Positions 25,901-38,860 of a DNA stretch of 64,000 nt are shown piece by piece. The notes under the pieces were generated by a model, which searched no databases, was not told where the DNA came from, and was given only the letters and a program-made list of their open reading frames with translations. Origin of the DNA: Acridotheres tristis (lineage: Eukaryota > Chordata > Aves > Passeriformes > Sturnidae); contig CM072895.1 of the NCBI GenBank assembly GCA_037013685.1, forward strand, positions 8,902,463 to 8,966,462, written 5' to 3'. The position numbers and the translations under genes were made by a program. Position 1 is the first letter of the stretch. Each line of letters opens with the position of its first letter.

Positions 25901-28900
25901 GACTGTATGCAGAAGAATGAAGAGGAACAGTTTGAGCTGGCACATAGGAATGTTTGAAAGTATATCAGATTGAATTTGAGGGTGGTTTTGGATGAATATC
26001 AGCGATTCCTTGACAGTGATTTGCAGGACAATTTTTCTCAGGTTAAGTAAGAAGCCCCATTATATGAAAGTAACTTCAGCAAAACACTCATGCTATGTCC
26101 TACTTACTACCTTGCCAAAAAAGCAAATGGTCATTTTCTTTAATCTCTCTATTCCCAGAGCAGTATGATTATTGACATGATTAGTAGTCTGATCTTCATT
26201 GTTCAACAGTAATTCAGCAATATTACCATAAATAGGTGGGGTATAGTCTGGTATGATGTTTAAACTCTGCCCTCCATTTTGGTTTTAGGAAGGACAAGAG
26301 AATCCCTTTTTTAGAAAATAACTATCACTGTTCCTATATATCAGAAAAAGAAAAGCCTTGAGAAGAGTGAAACAGGACTAAGACTAAAGCTGTTTATGCT
26401 TTCAGTTGCATACAGACTGGGTAAAGCCAGAATATTGTTGGCTTCCTCTGTCCAAAATGCTAAGCATGGGTTGTGAAATGGCTGCTCTTTAAGCCAACCA
26501 AACTGAATACCTAGAGTCTCACATTTCTGTAGTCTAGTGACAAGCACAGACTTGAGCCAAATCCTCCCTTTCCTAAGGTAGTGGGGAAAAATAAGGTGAG
26601 ATCTTGTCTGATAGAAGGGTCTGATGGCTCCAGAATCAGTGAACTGGCAAAGAAAAGTTTATATAAAGTACATTTAGCTGGTGTGGAGCTATTTGGGAAC
26701 TCTTACTGACTGGATTTCTGAAATCTCCTGGCTCCTCCTGTTGATCTGACTGGCCCAGTGTTGACCTTCCTGTGCCTCTTCCAGAATTCCACCAGCTGGC
26801 TATTGAAAACACCTTCTTTAAAGCTCAATGCCTTACTATAAAAGAAACCCTGTTCTATTCATCATGCAGAACAATGCCATAAACACTTGAGAACTTATTC
26901 TCACATTGCCTTAATTTGTTCATTTTGTTGCCTGAGGGAAGTGTCCTGAATCTGTTTGCGTGACAGCCTTCAGCAGCGTTCCTATTTGCCTCTTATTTTT
27001 CTGGCTGTCATCCTTGTCCCCAGATAAAGGCATTGGAAAATTAGTAACTAAATCAATATCTCATTGCTTTGCCCTGAGATAAGAAAGGCAACTTTTTTTC
27101 TTTTGTGGAGTTCTGCCAACTGGCTGTCCCTGCTCCTCTCTGTCTTCAGAAAACAGAGCTGCATGCTTGGGGTTGGGAGAAGGAGGAGATGGGAGAAAGT
27201 TTTCCCTTAGATGGATTCCAGTGACTTGAGCAGATAAAGGGCCACAGCTGCTTCACATTTAACTGGAAACAGCCAAACTGCAAGATCAATCCAGGAAGCA
27301 CCTGTGTCCATGATGACTCTATTGGTGCTGGGTTCTCAGAATCAGCTCTGACATTCTGCCATGTGCCAAGCCCTGTCCCCTTGGCCAGGAGAACATGCAG
27401 CAGAGCTCACTTCCATCAGGCTGCTCTCTCTGAGGATGGCATCAGTGCTGCCTTCTTTCAGAATCAGGAAGTTCAGGATGAATCAAAGTATTCAGCACAA
27501 GTTTTTATGTCTGCTTGTGTGAGAGTTTGAGAGTTTATTGTAAATTAATTACCCTTGCTCCTTATGTTCACACTTCCTGTCCCAGTTGAAGCAGTGTGTC
27601 TTTGCTGTTGTAACTTACTCCTGTCCTTCTGTCTGAAGCAAAGGGCTTCCTCCCTCCCTCCTCCTATAGCATCCTACAGCTGTGACCCTGGCTCTGCTAC
27701 TCGTCGTTGTCTCAGGGTGGAAGGCTCTGCTCCCCTAGGAATGCTCTCTCCTTCTCCATGGGATGAAAGCACAGTCCATCTACACAGTGATGCAGACATT
27801 TCACTCCATCAGGATCCCTAACCCTCTCAAGGTGATGGACAGAACTGGGAAAAATACTTGACATAACATTCCCCACAGCCCCAGTTTGGTAAATTCAGTT
27901 TAGGAGACTCTAGAAAATTACAGATGTCCTCAGAACTCTCAGGAATCTCCCAGTAGTTGCCAAGTTCCTTGGGATGCCTAAACAGCTTCAGCTTTCTGGT
28001 GCCTGCTGGTCAGGGTTGCTCCACTCTGCATAGCTGTTAATTTTTGGAATGTGTTAGGGACAATGTTAAAGTTGTTGTGAAGTAAGTAAAAGTTCATTTA
28101 GTAAATACATAAGTGAAAAAAAAATATTACAAAAGCTGTGACACTTCAATTGAAAACAACTGAATTAACTGAGGAAAAAAGAACTGAGAAAGGTAGATTC
28201 TGGATCCCATCTCTTCTGATACAGGGAAAAATGCACCCTTTTTTTAAAGTGAGTGGAATAATCTCCCCATTGGGATGCAACAGTTTTTCTTGAACCTCTT
28301 GTAAACCTTTGGACCTTTCACTTGATCTGAGCCTGAGGATCATACTCCCATCACTAGCTCTCTCTCCTGAGAAGAAAAGTGAGTCCATTATTCAGGGGGG
28401 TTCTCTGACAGCATCATTTACAGTAAGAGGTGCATAGGGATTAAATGGGGTTCATCTGCATGCATTGGGGAATTTATTGCCTCATCTAACATTGGAAAAT
28501 ATGACTACTCAATGCTTAAAATACTTAGCCATGAAAATATGCACATTACATTTTCATGTTCCTGTGTGCCTTTAAAATATCCTCCTTTGCAATTTAATTG
28601 TCTCTGTGTCTACCTTACAGCCACAAAGCCTGAGCCAGCCAAAGTAATTCTTAGGGGGAAAAACATGGAAGAAGGTCTCCAAGATGTGGTAGAGAAAGCA
28701 AAGTCAGCTTAAAAATTCTCAGCCACAGAAATGTAATTATCCTGTCACTTCCTGGGTAACACATTACTTAGGAACAGTGTATCTGTGTGTGCTTTAGGCT
28801 ACCTTTAAACACTAACACCTTCTGAGAGAATGGAATTTAGAAACTTGCTACAAAAAAAAAAAATCTGGGAAAGAACAAGATAATTCATGGTGTTGGAGTA

Positions 28901-31900
28901 AGAATACAGAATAGAACTCAGGAATTTCATGCTTGACTAGTTCTCCCAGTGGGACATTCACTTTGCTGTATAATCAGATTTTATCCTTGGCAAAATTTCT
29001 GGTTTCTTTTGAAAAAATTGTTTCATATTCCATACAATTCTGTTCCTTGGGAACGGGGCCTCTGGGGAAACCTGGGCTTGCTTCTCTTTGCTCAAGGGCA
29101 GTTTCCTTGCTGAGCTGTCCTGAAGCCAGTGCTAAGGTTTCTAGGGTTTTTTGCTGATCTGCAGCCTATCAGTTTTAGGAGATCTGTATCTCATACTCCA
29201 TAAAATTTCTAATAGTAAACTTACAGAGCCTTGGAGACTTCAAAAGTTCAGAGCTAGTTCTTACCTTATTTCCTAGCCAAATTTCAGAGTTCTTGTTTCC
29301 ACAGGAGAAGCTGATTTTTCATCCTCTTTCTCCTTCCAGCCAACTCTAACGCAGATCTTTTCACCTCAGGTCATGAGTATGAGATGAAAATTTTGGTTTA
29401 TAGTTATTAGAGATAAATCTGATCCAACTTGCACTGAAGTTGTTGGCTTCCATCAGTGCCAGTAGCTTTTAGAGGTCATTGTTAATATGAGATGGTTGCT
29501 GATCCTCTCCCATCTTCAGTTGTGAGGAACCATGAGGGAATTGGTGGAAAACTCAGAGTATGTTCACACAGTTGTGTAGATGCATTCTATATCCAAGTAA
29601 AAAGTCTGACTTTTCCAGAGCAGTGCTCATGGGCATCTTCAGACAACTGGCCCAGCTTGCTTGCTGGTGTCTGGCTGGTTTTAGGCGGCTCATCAAGTTT
29701 TAGATGGTTAGTCATTTTGTGAGATGTGTCCCTAGGCTCATTTAAGCCTTTGGGAAAGCTGCACCATCCCCTCCCCAGCCCTGGAGCAGTGATGTTGTGT
29801 GACTTTGTGTGTTCAGCCTGCACTTGTCCTGTGGATTGATGGCCTCCACTCGGGGCGATATCAATCTGGGCTGAAGTGCAGCTGCACTTTGTAGCAGCTC
29901 AAGGGCCACAGAGGTATCAAGTGCTATTGTGTGGCTGGAAAGATGTCGTTTATCTGAGGAAGTTTGTGGTCTGTTTGCTGTCACTCTGCCTTTGCAGTGC
30001 CGACTTCCCTTACCTTCACTGTCACGTTGTCAGGCAAAGAGACCTCACACATTAGGACAGAGAGCTTGTCCACATCCAGAACTGACCCCTTTTCCTTCGG
30101 CAAGAGGTCTGTGGGCTGTGCTGCAATCGATAAAGCTGCTGGATTCAGTGTGAGTGGAGTAATTTAGCTTTCAGGGAGCTCTTTGCAATGCACAAGTTCC
30201 CAAAAAAAGGAACAGGAACAAAGGAAGTCAGTGACTTTTCTCACTGACACTTTCACCTAAAGTTCCTTCAGTAACAGCCCTAAACAATCAAGGATACAGT
30301 GTTCCACAGAGAATTTCGCTGAGAATTCTTTCATGAGTGATCAGGTGTTCATAAGGACATTCTTTAGAGTTTAAATGGGGTTAGAAGCCTCCCAGAATAC
30401 TATTATGTGACTGGTGGCATGACCAAATGACTCCCTGTGGGTGGATCTTTTTGTGGCAAGCTATGAAATTTAGTGAAACCTTTTTGAATTGCCCCCACGA
30501 GTAGAAGCTCACTCTAATGTACATATGGGGTGTGATTCTGTGTCATTTCTTGCCCATTGTGGTGCAAAATAGTCTCACTTTTAACAACTCATACTATCTC
30601 AGCCAAGCTGGGTGACTTCATGCTGGCCACAACCCATCTTTGGTTCTGAAATTACTTTATGGCTGTCCCTTTAGGAGAACATGGTGAAGAGTCAGGCTGA
30701 GATCCATATATATCAGCCCCTCCTCCTAGTTAGGTGCTAGTAGAAGGAGCAGAAATGCCAAGAAGAGTAAGTTTTTATAACAGTAAATTAAAGATGGTGA
30801 ATTTATGAAGTACTTGTCTCAGTAAATACTTTAGAAACCAGAATGCGTTTTTGTGTCATAATCATTGAATCATTTTTATGAGAAGTCAAAGTAAATTCAT
30901 ATGCAATCTGTAAAGTTTGTAAAGAGTTTAATTCATCCAGGAAATCATGCGTTGGGAATACAGTACCCAGATCCAGATCAGATATACTTCAGAGAAGCAT
31001 TTAGGTTTTAAAATCCTTCCACAAGCTAAACTGATCTCCAGAATCTTTGGAGTTTCACCCTTCTCTGGACCTCATGCTCCATGCAAGTGAGCATCATGCC
31101 AATGTGTTTCCCATTTCCTGGGGATTAAACTGCTGTGTTTGATGAGTCAGGACTTTCCAAAGAAGGAGCTCAGTCACTCATTCTGTCTGAAGTGGCCTCA
31201 GGTGCCTCAGAGGACGTGTTTTCTCTTCCACAGTGATTCATGATTTCAGAGCAGAGGATCAGCACTCTCTCTTTTTTTCCCCACAAATTTAATTAATAAA
31301 ACAAATTTCTATTAGTGGGTGTTGAAAGATTTTGGTTTCCCACCTACACTCCCAAATGCTCTGCATTCCAGGAAGAAAGAAAAATAGACCTGTGAACAGA
31401 AACAGGAGGGAGGAAAAATGGATCAGATGCTGTAGGTGGATGTAGGTACAGTGGCTGTCAAGTGAAAGAACTTCCCAAATAAAGACAGTTTCTTGCAATT
31501 GAGATTGCTAAAAACCACCAGTACAGTAATCCAGTTTCAGGATTATAGGTGAGGTGCAAATTTAGGGAGTTTGGGGTACAGGGAGTGCCTTGCAGAAACT
31601 GAACTGTTTGGGCCTCCCCACTGACCTCTTGCTTAGGAGGGAAGCTACACATAATGCAGTTGATCTGCTTGTGAAAAGTGGATCTTCTGCCACTGTCAGA
31701 GGCTCTTGTTGGTCAGGAGAAGCACCTGGAGGATTCATCCCCTCGTGGCCACTGTGGACCTGGCTATACCCATGTGTCTGCCTCATGCAGCCCCACCACA
31801 GTACAGAATTTTTCATCAGCCTCAAGAATTAAGTGTAAATTTACACCCACCACATTCGTAACTTTTGTCACTTCAGCGAGAAAACGTTTGGTCCTACTGG

Positions 31901-32925
31901 GAGCCAGAGTAGACAGAAGGAGTTAATTTGGGATATTTCCCGTTCCTACTGCTGTATGGGACATCAGAGCAGTTCACAATTCCATAGTGCCCCTCTCTGC
32001 TAGTGGCAGCTTGCAGAGGAAGAGACACAATTTGGTGCTCTCACTTGTGGGAAAGAGCAAACTAAAGTGTTTCTACATTGATTTCCACTCAACTCAGGAG
32101 TAGTAACATTCCTGCTAACCTGTAGCACTTGAGCAGCAAAGTCATAGACAGGCCCCAAGTGCTTTAGTACCCAGTGCCCTGTCTGGCAGCTAGATTTGCA
32201 TCTCCTCTCATATGACCCCAGCTTCACATTTCCAAATTATTCTTGCAAAAATCAAGGCAGTCCCAGAAATTCCTCTGTCGGGACAGCACATCCCTGTTTA
32301 TGTCTGAAGGGTTGATACCAATCTGGAGTCCCCAGTGATCAAAGTGCACGTTCAGAGATGAGCCTCATGTTGTGTTTGAAGTGAGCACAGCACTTTGAAA
32401 CAAGGATGAAGCAGGAATAAATCAGCAAGAAGGATGTGGGGCATTACCTACTTTACATGAAATCCCTGCTGGGAAGACGTGGCCAGTGCTCCAAAGCTTT
32501 CCTTGGAGAGTGCTTGGAAGTTGTACACCAGCCTATTTGTGGAAAGCTGAACAGTTTCCTATTGTCTGTGATGTGAAAGGCTTCCCAGATAAACACTTTC
32601 CCCCTCCACTGAAGAAAAACGATAAAGCCTCAGCAGAGTTGTTGGTTTCTGTTGGCATTGAGCTCTGTTAAAGGCTATAGTTCATATCCAAGCCAGAGTC
32701 ATTAAGGAAAGATTCTGTTATTGAGTGAGACTGGGATAATCTTCAACGGTTTAATAACATTGTGCACCCACATCTTTGCATCTCTGGGTCCATTATACCC
32801 CTGGAATGTAAATCCCAATCCACAGTGGATAAACAAGGTTCACATGGATCTCAAATACTTTTGTGTTATTGTCTCCTCCTCATTTCTGAAAGGGAAAGAA
32901 AGCATTGCCAGAAGTAAACTCATTG

Positions 32926-33274
32926 GTGTTGTTTAGCCCAGAGAACAGGAGGCTCAAGGGAGACCTTACTGCTTTCTACAGCTACCTGAAAGGGTTTTAC
33001 TGAGGTGTGAGTTGGGAGACCAAGAAAGGACCTCAAGTTGTGCCAGGGTGGTTTAGATTGGATATTAGGATAAATCTCTTCACAGAAGGAGTTGTCACAC
33101 ATTGGAACAGGCTACCCAGGGAAGCAGTGGAGTCACCATCACTAAAGAGATTTAAAGGGTGTGTACATGTGACACTTGGGGACATGGTTTGGTGGTGAAC
33201 ATTGCTATGCTGGGTTAAGAGTTGGACTCGATGATCTTAAAGGTCTTTTCCAACCTAAACAATTCTTTGAATCT
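32926..33274 (+). mobile_element. CR1 LINE, truncated 3' end, avian type
   Basis: The sequence tracks the avian CR1 3' region: TTGTTTAGCCCAGAGAACAG, GAGGCTCAAGGGAGACCTTA, TACCTGAAAGG, CCTCAAGTTGTGCCAGGG, TTTAGATTGGATATTAGGA, then CATTGGAACAGGCTACCCAG, and the hallmark end GACTCGATGATCTTAAAGGT, CTTTTCCAACCTAAACAATT, CTTTGAATCT (the decayed terminal ATTCTATGATTCTATG repeat). It is 5'-truncated, as most CR1 copies are, and appears to lack about 40-50 bases of consensus between GAGGTGTGAGTTGG and GACCTCAAGTTG. No poly(A) tail follows, as expected for CR1. It has no reverse transcriptase coding and is inactive. The 62-codon frames inside it on both strands are not genes. Confidence 0.93.
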
Positions 33275-35075
33275 ACAAAGAGAGCAGTAAATCTCTGCTG
33301 CTGTAGTGGGTTTAGGTTGTAACATTGTCTGCATTTGTGGCATTTTAAGTAATTTTAAGGAATTATTCCTAACACCCACAGAGTCAAGGCATCATATTCC
33401 ATCACAAGGAAGATCCAGAAGTCCCTCCATGAACTTTGGAGAGAAAAAGCTGATTTTTGAAATGGGCAATGCTAAGAACCCAAGGCTGTGTAACACTGGG
33501 GTCACAGTGGTGGTGGTTTGGTCCAGGTCAGTGGGTGGCTCTCCTTCTGCTTCTCTTGTCCTGGCAGGTGCTGGTCTCATTGTGTCCTCACCTCTGAGTC
33601 CAGTTTGGCTTTGCTGAGTGCCTCCATCCTTCCTCCATGGTGCCTCCTAGGCTGAAGGCCTTTTCCCAGGAGCAGCCTGTGGTTCCACTTGTTGACCTTC
33701 AGTCAGTGAATGCAGCAGATAAGAGATTCACTTTTTGCCACCATTTTGTCAAAACTAACCTTATTTGTAGTTTGTGACAAAGGAATCATCTTTCTTCCCT
33801 AGAGGCATGGGGTTTCTTGCTAATGTTAAAGGGTAATTTTGCACTTGTATCACATTTGTATGTAGATTAAGTTATAGGTGGGAATTGCAGCTTCTGTTGA
33901 CATTTAGCAGGCACTGAGGTTTTAAATCGCTGAGGCAATTTTAGAAACATTTCCCTTAAGGAGAAAGGACATAGACTTGAAAGAAAGCAGAGGTAACAAG
34001 GGTTTCATTTGTTTGTTTCACAAATGCAGCCATGAATTTAGGGCAATTTCTATGTGCTCAAGCATTCTACTGATTGCAGTCATTGCTGAATGGTCAGCAA
34101 TTCCCACTCATGCCAGAGAAAGGCATCAAATGCAGTTCACAGACAACCAGAAGTTGTTTAAATTAGGTGATGGATTTTGTTTTCTTCTTTCACTACTGGG
34201 GTGCACTGTTGCACTTGCCTCCTCCTTTACATCTCGTGCCTTTCCAAGAAGCCCTGGTCAGTCTGTGAACAACAGACCTGATGAGGTCTGTGAGTCCTAT
34301 AGGTTCCCTAATTGTTCTATACTGTGGGGTACAGAAAATGGCTGAACCTTTCCTCATAAAGCCTGACTCCATCATGCTTATTTTCCCCTAAATAAGGACA
34401 TACACTCTTTTTTGATCTGTGTGATGCTTGGGATAATTCAGTTCCAGCTGGCTGTCAGATGAATTCTTACTAGAAAAGGAAGGCAACAGAGGGACAGAGT
34501 AGCCTCCCCTTCTGTTCAGAATTAACAGGCTTGTGGGGCAGCCCCAAGCACTCAGTTTCATTGTAGAGAGAGTCATGAGTTATCCTGCAGTTTTAATTAA
34601 AACATCTCACATGGGCATCATTTCAACAGCACTGACTTTCCTGCAGTTTGAGCTGTATTACAGCACCACCTCATGAGAAGTCCTAGTTTGGTCACTCTCA
34701 GTGTTCAAGTGTTCAGCTCTGTGCAGTGATTAGAAGCTAACGTGACTGCTGAACCTTTGCCAGATGCCAGGCATAATTCTGATGAGTCTCTGATGTGTTA
34801 CACTTGTTATATTACATGTTTTTCCATAGCCAGGCAGTGCTACAAGTACTCAGCTGTGATACCCTCTCAGACAACTGGCACTTAGATAAAGCATTTCAAG
34901 GCAAACAAACAAACAGATATGCACATATAATGGAGGTAGGTGAGCCCCTAGAGCTCCTGTGCAATGAGGTCTCCAACAGAGTTAGGCAGGGGCTGTTTAG
35001 ACAGTACCTTTGTACTGCGTGTCATTGTCTCACATCCTTTGCCTGTCAGCTTGCTGAGATGGAGCTCCTTAATGA

Positions 35076-35183
35076 ATGCATAATTTAGTTCTGGGATTCT
35101 TAAGTGTTCCAATAAAAATAATGATCATGCGTAATTTAATTCTGGGGTTCTTAAGTGCACCAATAAAAATAAAAATAATAATC
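35076..35183. repeat. 51-bp tandem duplication (two copies)
   Basis: Copy 1 (35076-35126) begins ATGCATAATTTAGTTCTGGG and ends CCAATAAAAATAATGATC. Copy 2 (from 35127) begins ATGCGTAATTTAATTCTGGG and ends CCAATAAAAATAA with extra AAT units. There are a handful of mismatches. Nothing else is seen around it. Confidence 0.85.
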
Positions 35184-37230
35184 ATAGACATTTCAGTGAA
35201 GGCGAGGTATTTTCTGGGGTCAATGCAAGTTTTCCTGTTTCAATGAAGGAAGACCTGGAGCCTGTTCTTTATAACTAGACAGTGAGATTTACCTGAGTTT
35301 GTTAGAAATCGGTCTCTCCTATGGCCTCACATGCTTCCTAGATATTCAAGGTCTGGTCTCATAAGTTTCAATTAGCAAACTCAAAAAGAGAATATAAAAC
35401 CTTCTTTTCTTCCTTTAGGTTTCAGCAGAAATGTGCATGCTTTGTTAATGAAGAATTTTAGTGAAGGATGGCTTTGTCAGACAAAAATGAGCATTTGATA
35501 CAAGCAGTTTCATCAGCATGACTTGATACAAAGAGAGAACCCTCTGTGACATGAGGCTGATACATAGAGAGACATTGTGTGAAGTCCACTAGCATTAGGG
35601 TTGACAGAACAGCATTAGACATTAAAGCAAGTGGGGTTTGGAGGGAGAACTCTTCTGCCTTCATCACGTTTCGAGGGCTCTGTCCATTCATGTGCAGTGA
35701 AAATGCCCACAGACAGGCTGAAGTGTTGCCTGAATAGGGACTCTGACAACTGTCCTGTTCTTTTCTTGGAAACACTCAGGCACTGTGATATGGGCAAGGC
35801 CAATGGGCTCTAACAATATTTTTGAGAAAGTCAGAGTGTCTCTGTGTTCCTTTTTTCAGCTCAGCAGGCACCAGTGGCTGAGCAGATCAGATGTTTTGCA
35901 GTGTCGGCTACAGAGAAGAAAAGTGGATTTAGTGTCACAGAAATGTGCAGTCTCTTGCAGACATGGTCTTATGGCTCTTTGGTTCCACACTTAAGCCTGC
36001 TGCTGGATTTAAGTGGTCTGTGTCTCTCTCCTTCTAGTGATAGCAGCTTTATGAGCCCTCATTATCTGTGTCTTGCAATTGTAAGAGCCTTGACTGAACA
36101 AGGCACTTCAGGAACACAAGCTGCTGTGCTTGCACAGATCTGTGATCCACCCAGTACCTCACTTCGGCCAGGACTCAACTTCCAGAGCATCAGAGGGAAG
36201 TGCAGGAAACAGCACCAGGCAAACAGTGAATAATCTGCCCTTAGTTTCAGTCTGAAGTCGGTGAAAATGTTGTAGTCCCTCAAGCTAGGCATTTGGTGCC
36301 TTGCTCAGCTGTGTCTCTGTAGAGAGTTTTTAAGATATTATAGAGAATATGGACTTCTGCAGATAGATATTCTCTCTGGAGGATCCAGCAAAGAAAGGAA
36401 ACTAATTCCCAGTGGAGACAATCTGGGAGCAGAACTCAATTTGGATTGTAAATCAGCAAGATACAAACTGTTGTATATTAGCTGTAATTCTACTGTGGAA
36501 TCAAATCGAGCAGCCAGTATGGCTTGTTTTATTATCAGTCACCTTCTTAAAATTCGTTGCAAACTCAGCAGTCAAATTTTTATTATAAGACAGTAAAACA
36601 TTTTGATTAACTTTATGTAGCAAGCCTTTGGGTGCTGCATGGACATACAGAGCTGTAATTTGAATGTGAAGGCCTCTCTCTCCTCTGTGAAGGAGACTTC
36701 CAGATGTCCCAGGACAGCTGCATATCTCTGTGCTCCCATGTTGAACCAGGATGCCTGAGCAGGAAAAATGCCAATCCAGACCTATGGGATAGGGATTCTA
36801 TCCAAGGAGCTTTAAGTTCCACTTCCATAAGTCAGCGAGGCACCAGGGGTGTCTATATGGTGAATATTTTGCTTAAGCTGAACTACCCAGGCAGAAATAG
36901 CTTAGCACTAAATTGGTATGCAGGTAATAAATTGGCTGTGGAGATTTAGGGAATAGAGCCTGAGGTGAGGCTTGTGTACCATGAGCTGAGAAGGTTCTTA
37001 TTTGCTATTTATGTGGAAAATAGAAACAGGACTGGAGGGTCAACCCATCCTTCCTCTGAGGACACAGCCCATCCTCTGGGGCTGGAGTGTGCAGCTCTCA
37101 GAGTTTTCATGAAAGATGCATAAACAAAGGATTATTCAGTTCAAGAACTGAACCAAAAAATCGAGAAGGGAAAATAAGTTCAGAGCAATTTGAAATGGAA
37201 TATTTTGAAGATGCTTTTGAAGGCAGGAAT

Positions 37231-37250
37231 TGGGTTTTGTTGGGTTTTGT
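37231..37250. repeat. 10-bp perfect tandem duplication
   Basis: TGGGTTTTGT is present twice without mismatch. Simple duplication. Confidence 0.85.
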
Positions 37251-38379
37251 CATTTTTATGTATTAGTTGGATTTTTCTTTTTAATTGAGATCAATTTCTG
37301 AACAAAAAAGGGCACTTTGTAGCATGTAAGTCTTTGAAAACAGAAGACTTAAAAAAATTAGAAGCTTTGTTCAGAAAATGCTGAAATGAAGCATTTTGAG
37401 TTTTCTGAAAGAATTCACATGAAAATGTGGAAATGACACGTTACAAATGTTACAGCTGCCCTCTCTTTTTTCAGCAAATTCAGCCTCTCAAGTGCAGAAA
37501 GCTTGCATTTCTTCTTCTGTGCCTTAGACCAGCTCCACTCCAAATGAAAGAGAATAGATGACAAAAGCTTTTCTCGTTCCTCTTACTTTGTAGTTTCTCA
37601 AAGTGCAAAGGAAAACATTATGGTCCATGTGAATATCTCCACATCACAAACTTTTCGTTTCATTTATGCACATGGTTGTACATATATATGTGCGTATACT
37701 GAGGACTAAATTCACTTTCAAACTAAGGTTACAGTTCTTGAGCAACAGTGATTCTTCCCAGAGAAATAGTCTGACATGGATTCAGAGCACAGAGATACCA
37801 TCCAAGTTTGGGGTGGACTGTAATCTAATTTAAGTACTTAACCTAATTTAAGTGCTCATGAGATGTAGTTGACTATGGTGCAAAAAAATGAAAAAACAAC
37901 TTTGTTTCCAAATTCTGTTAATAAGTTTTGACTTTAGTGTACAGGCCTTAGGCAACTACATCCTAAATAAAATAACCTCGTTATAATTAAGCTGATCAGG
38001 TGAGTGAATAATCAGGGATTTCACAGGAGTAATCAGAGATTTCTCTTTTACTGTCTCTTGAGCCCAAATTCATCCTGAGTAATTTACAGCAGTTAGCCTG
38101 AAGCAGCTCAGATAAAGTTTAAACATGGGGAGAATCTGATTCTCTGATCTGTGCTTTGCAGTTACTCTCTTTTGCAGTAAAATATATTTATGCTTTTCCA
38201 TCTTGGAGGGCATAATGTCCATGGTGTCACCTGGTTATGTGAGTCTGTGCTCTCAGTCCACACTTCCCATCCCTGGAGAGAGGCCCTATAGGCTGTGCTG
38301 GGGTGGGTTTAGGATTTCTGCCTGCTTTTCTGTTCTTTTGTTTGCTTCTATCCTAAGAGCTTTCAAAGTCTGAGCTTCA

Positions 38380-38860
38380 TCCTAGCGTGGAAGAGGGGAA
38401 AGAAAGCAAAACCCCTCGTGGGACAGGACACTGTGGTGCCCATCTCGTGGGTGTGCATGACTCTCAGAGATGAGCAGGGAAAGCAAAGGCAGGAGCAGAT
38501 GTCTCCGTGGCCTGTGGCGAGGGGAGCGAGGCTGCGTGCGAGGGGCTGACAAATTCCTGCCTTCACAAAGACACCCCGAGTGGAATTTACAAGAACCCAT
38601 CCACAATAAAGCGCTTTTAACTCGCTGTCTGGCCGTCAGCCGGCTGCATCCCAGGAACGGTGGCACGGGGATGGAGCTGCCACATCGCACATTCCTCACT
38701 ATCACCGCAGCTTCTCTCTCGATGAAACAAAATCTCCCCTTGTCTGACAGTTCTGAGAACCGAAGCAACAAAACCTCAGTGATGTTGCTGTGCTTGGAAG
38801 CCCGTGCAAAGCACGGCAGTCTTCTGGGCAAAGCTTTTCCATCTCCCGTGCTGCAAAGTT
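38380..38860. promoter_or_regulatory. Intronic CpG-rich block (candidate regulatory element)
   Basis: By eye about 20 CpG dinucleotides occur in 480 bases, including GGCGAGGGGAGCGAGG, GCGTGCGAGG, GGCCGTCAGCCGGC and AAAGCGCTTTT, while flanking intron has roughly one or fewer per 100 bases. Unlike neutral methylated intron, it has kept its CpGs. Long open frames on both strands here (134 codons +, 182 codons -) follow from the composition; neither encodes a protein I recognise. It could be an enhancer, an orphan CpG island or an unrecognised promoter. Confidence 0.4.
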
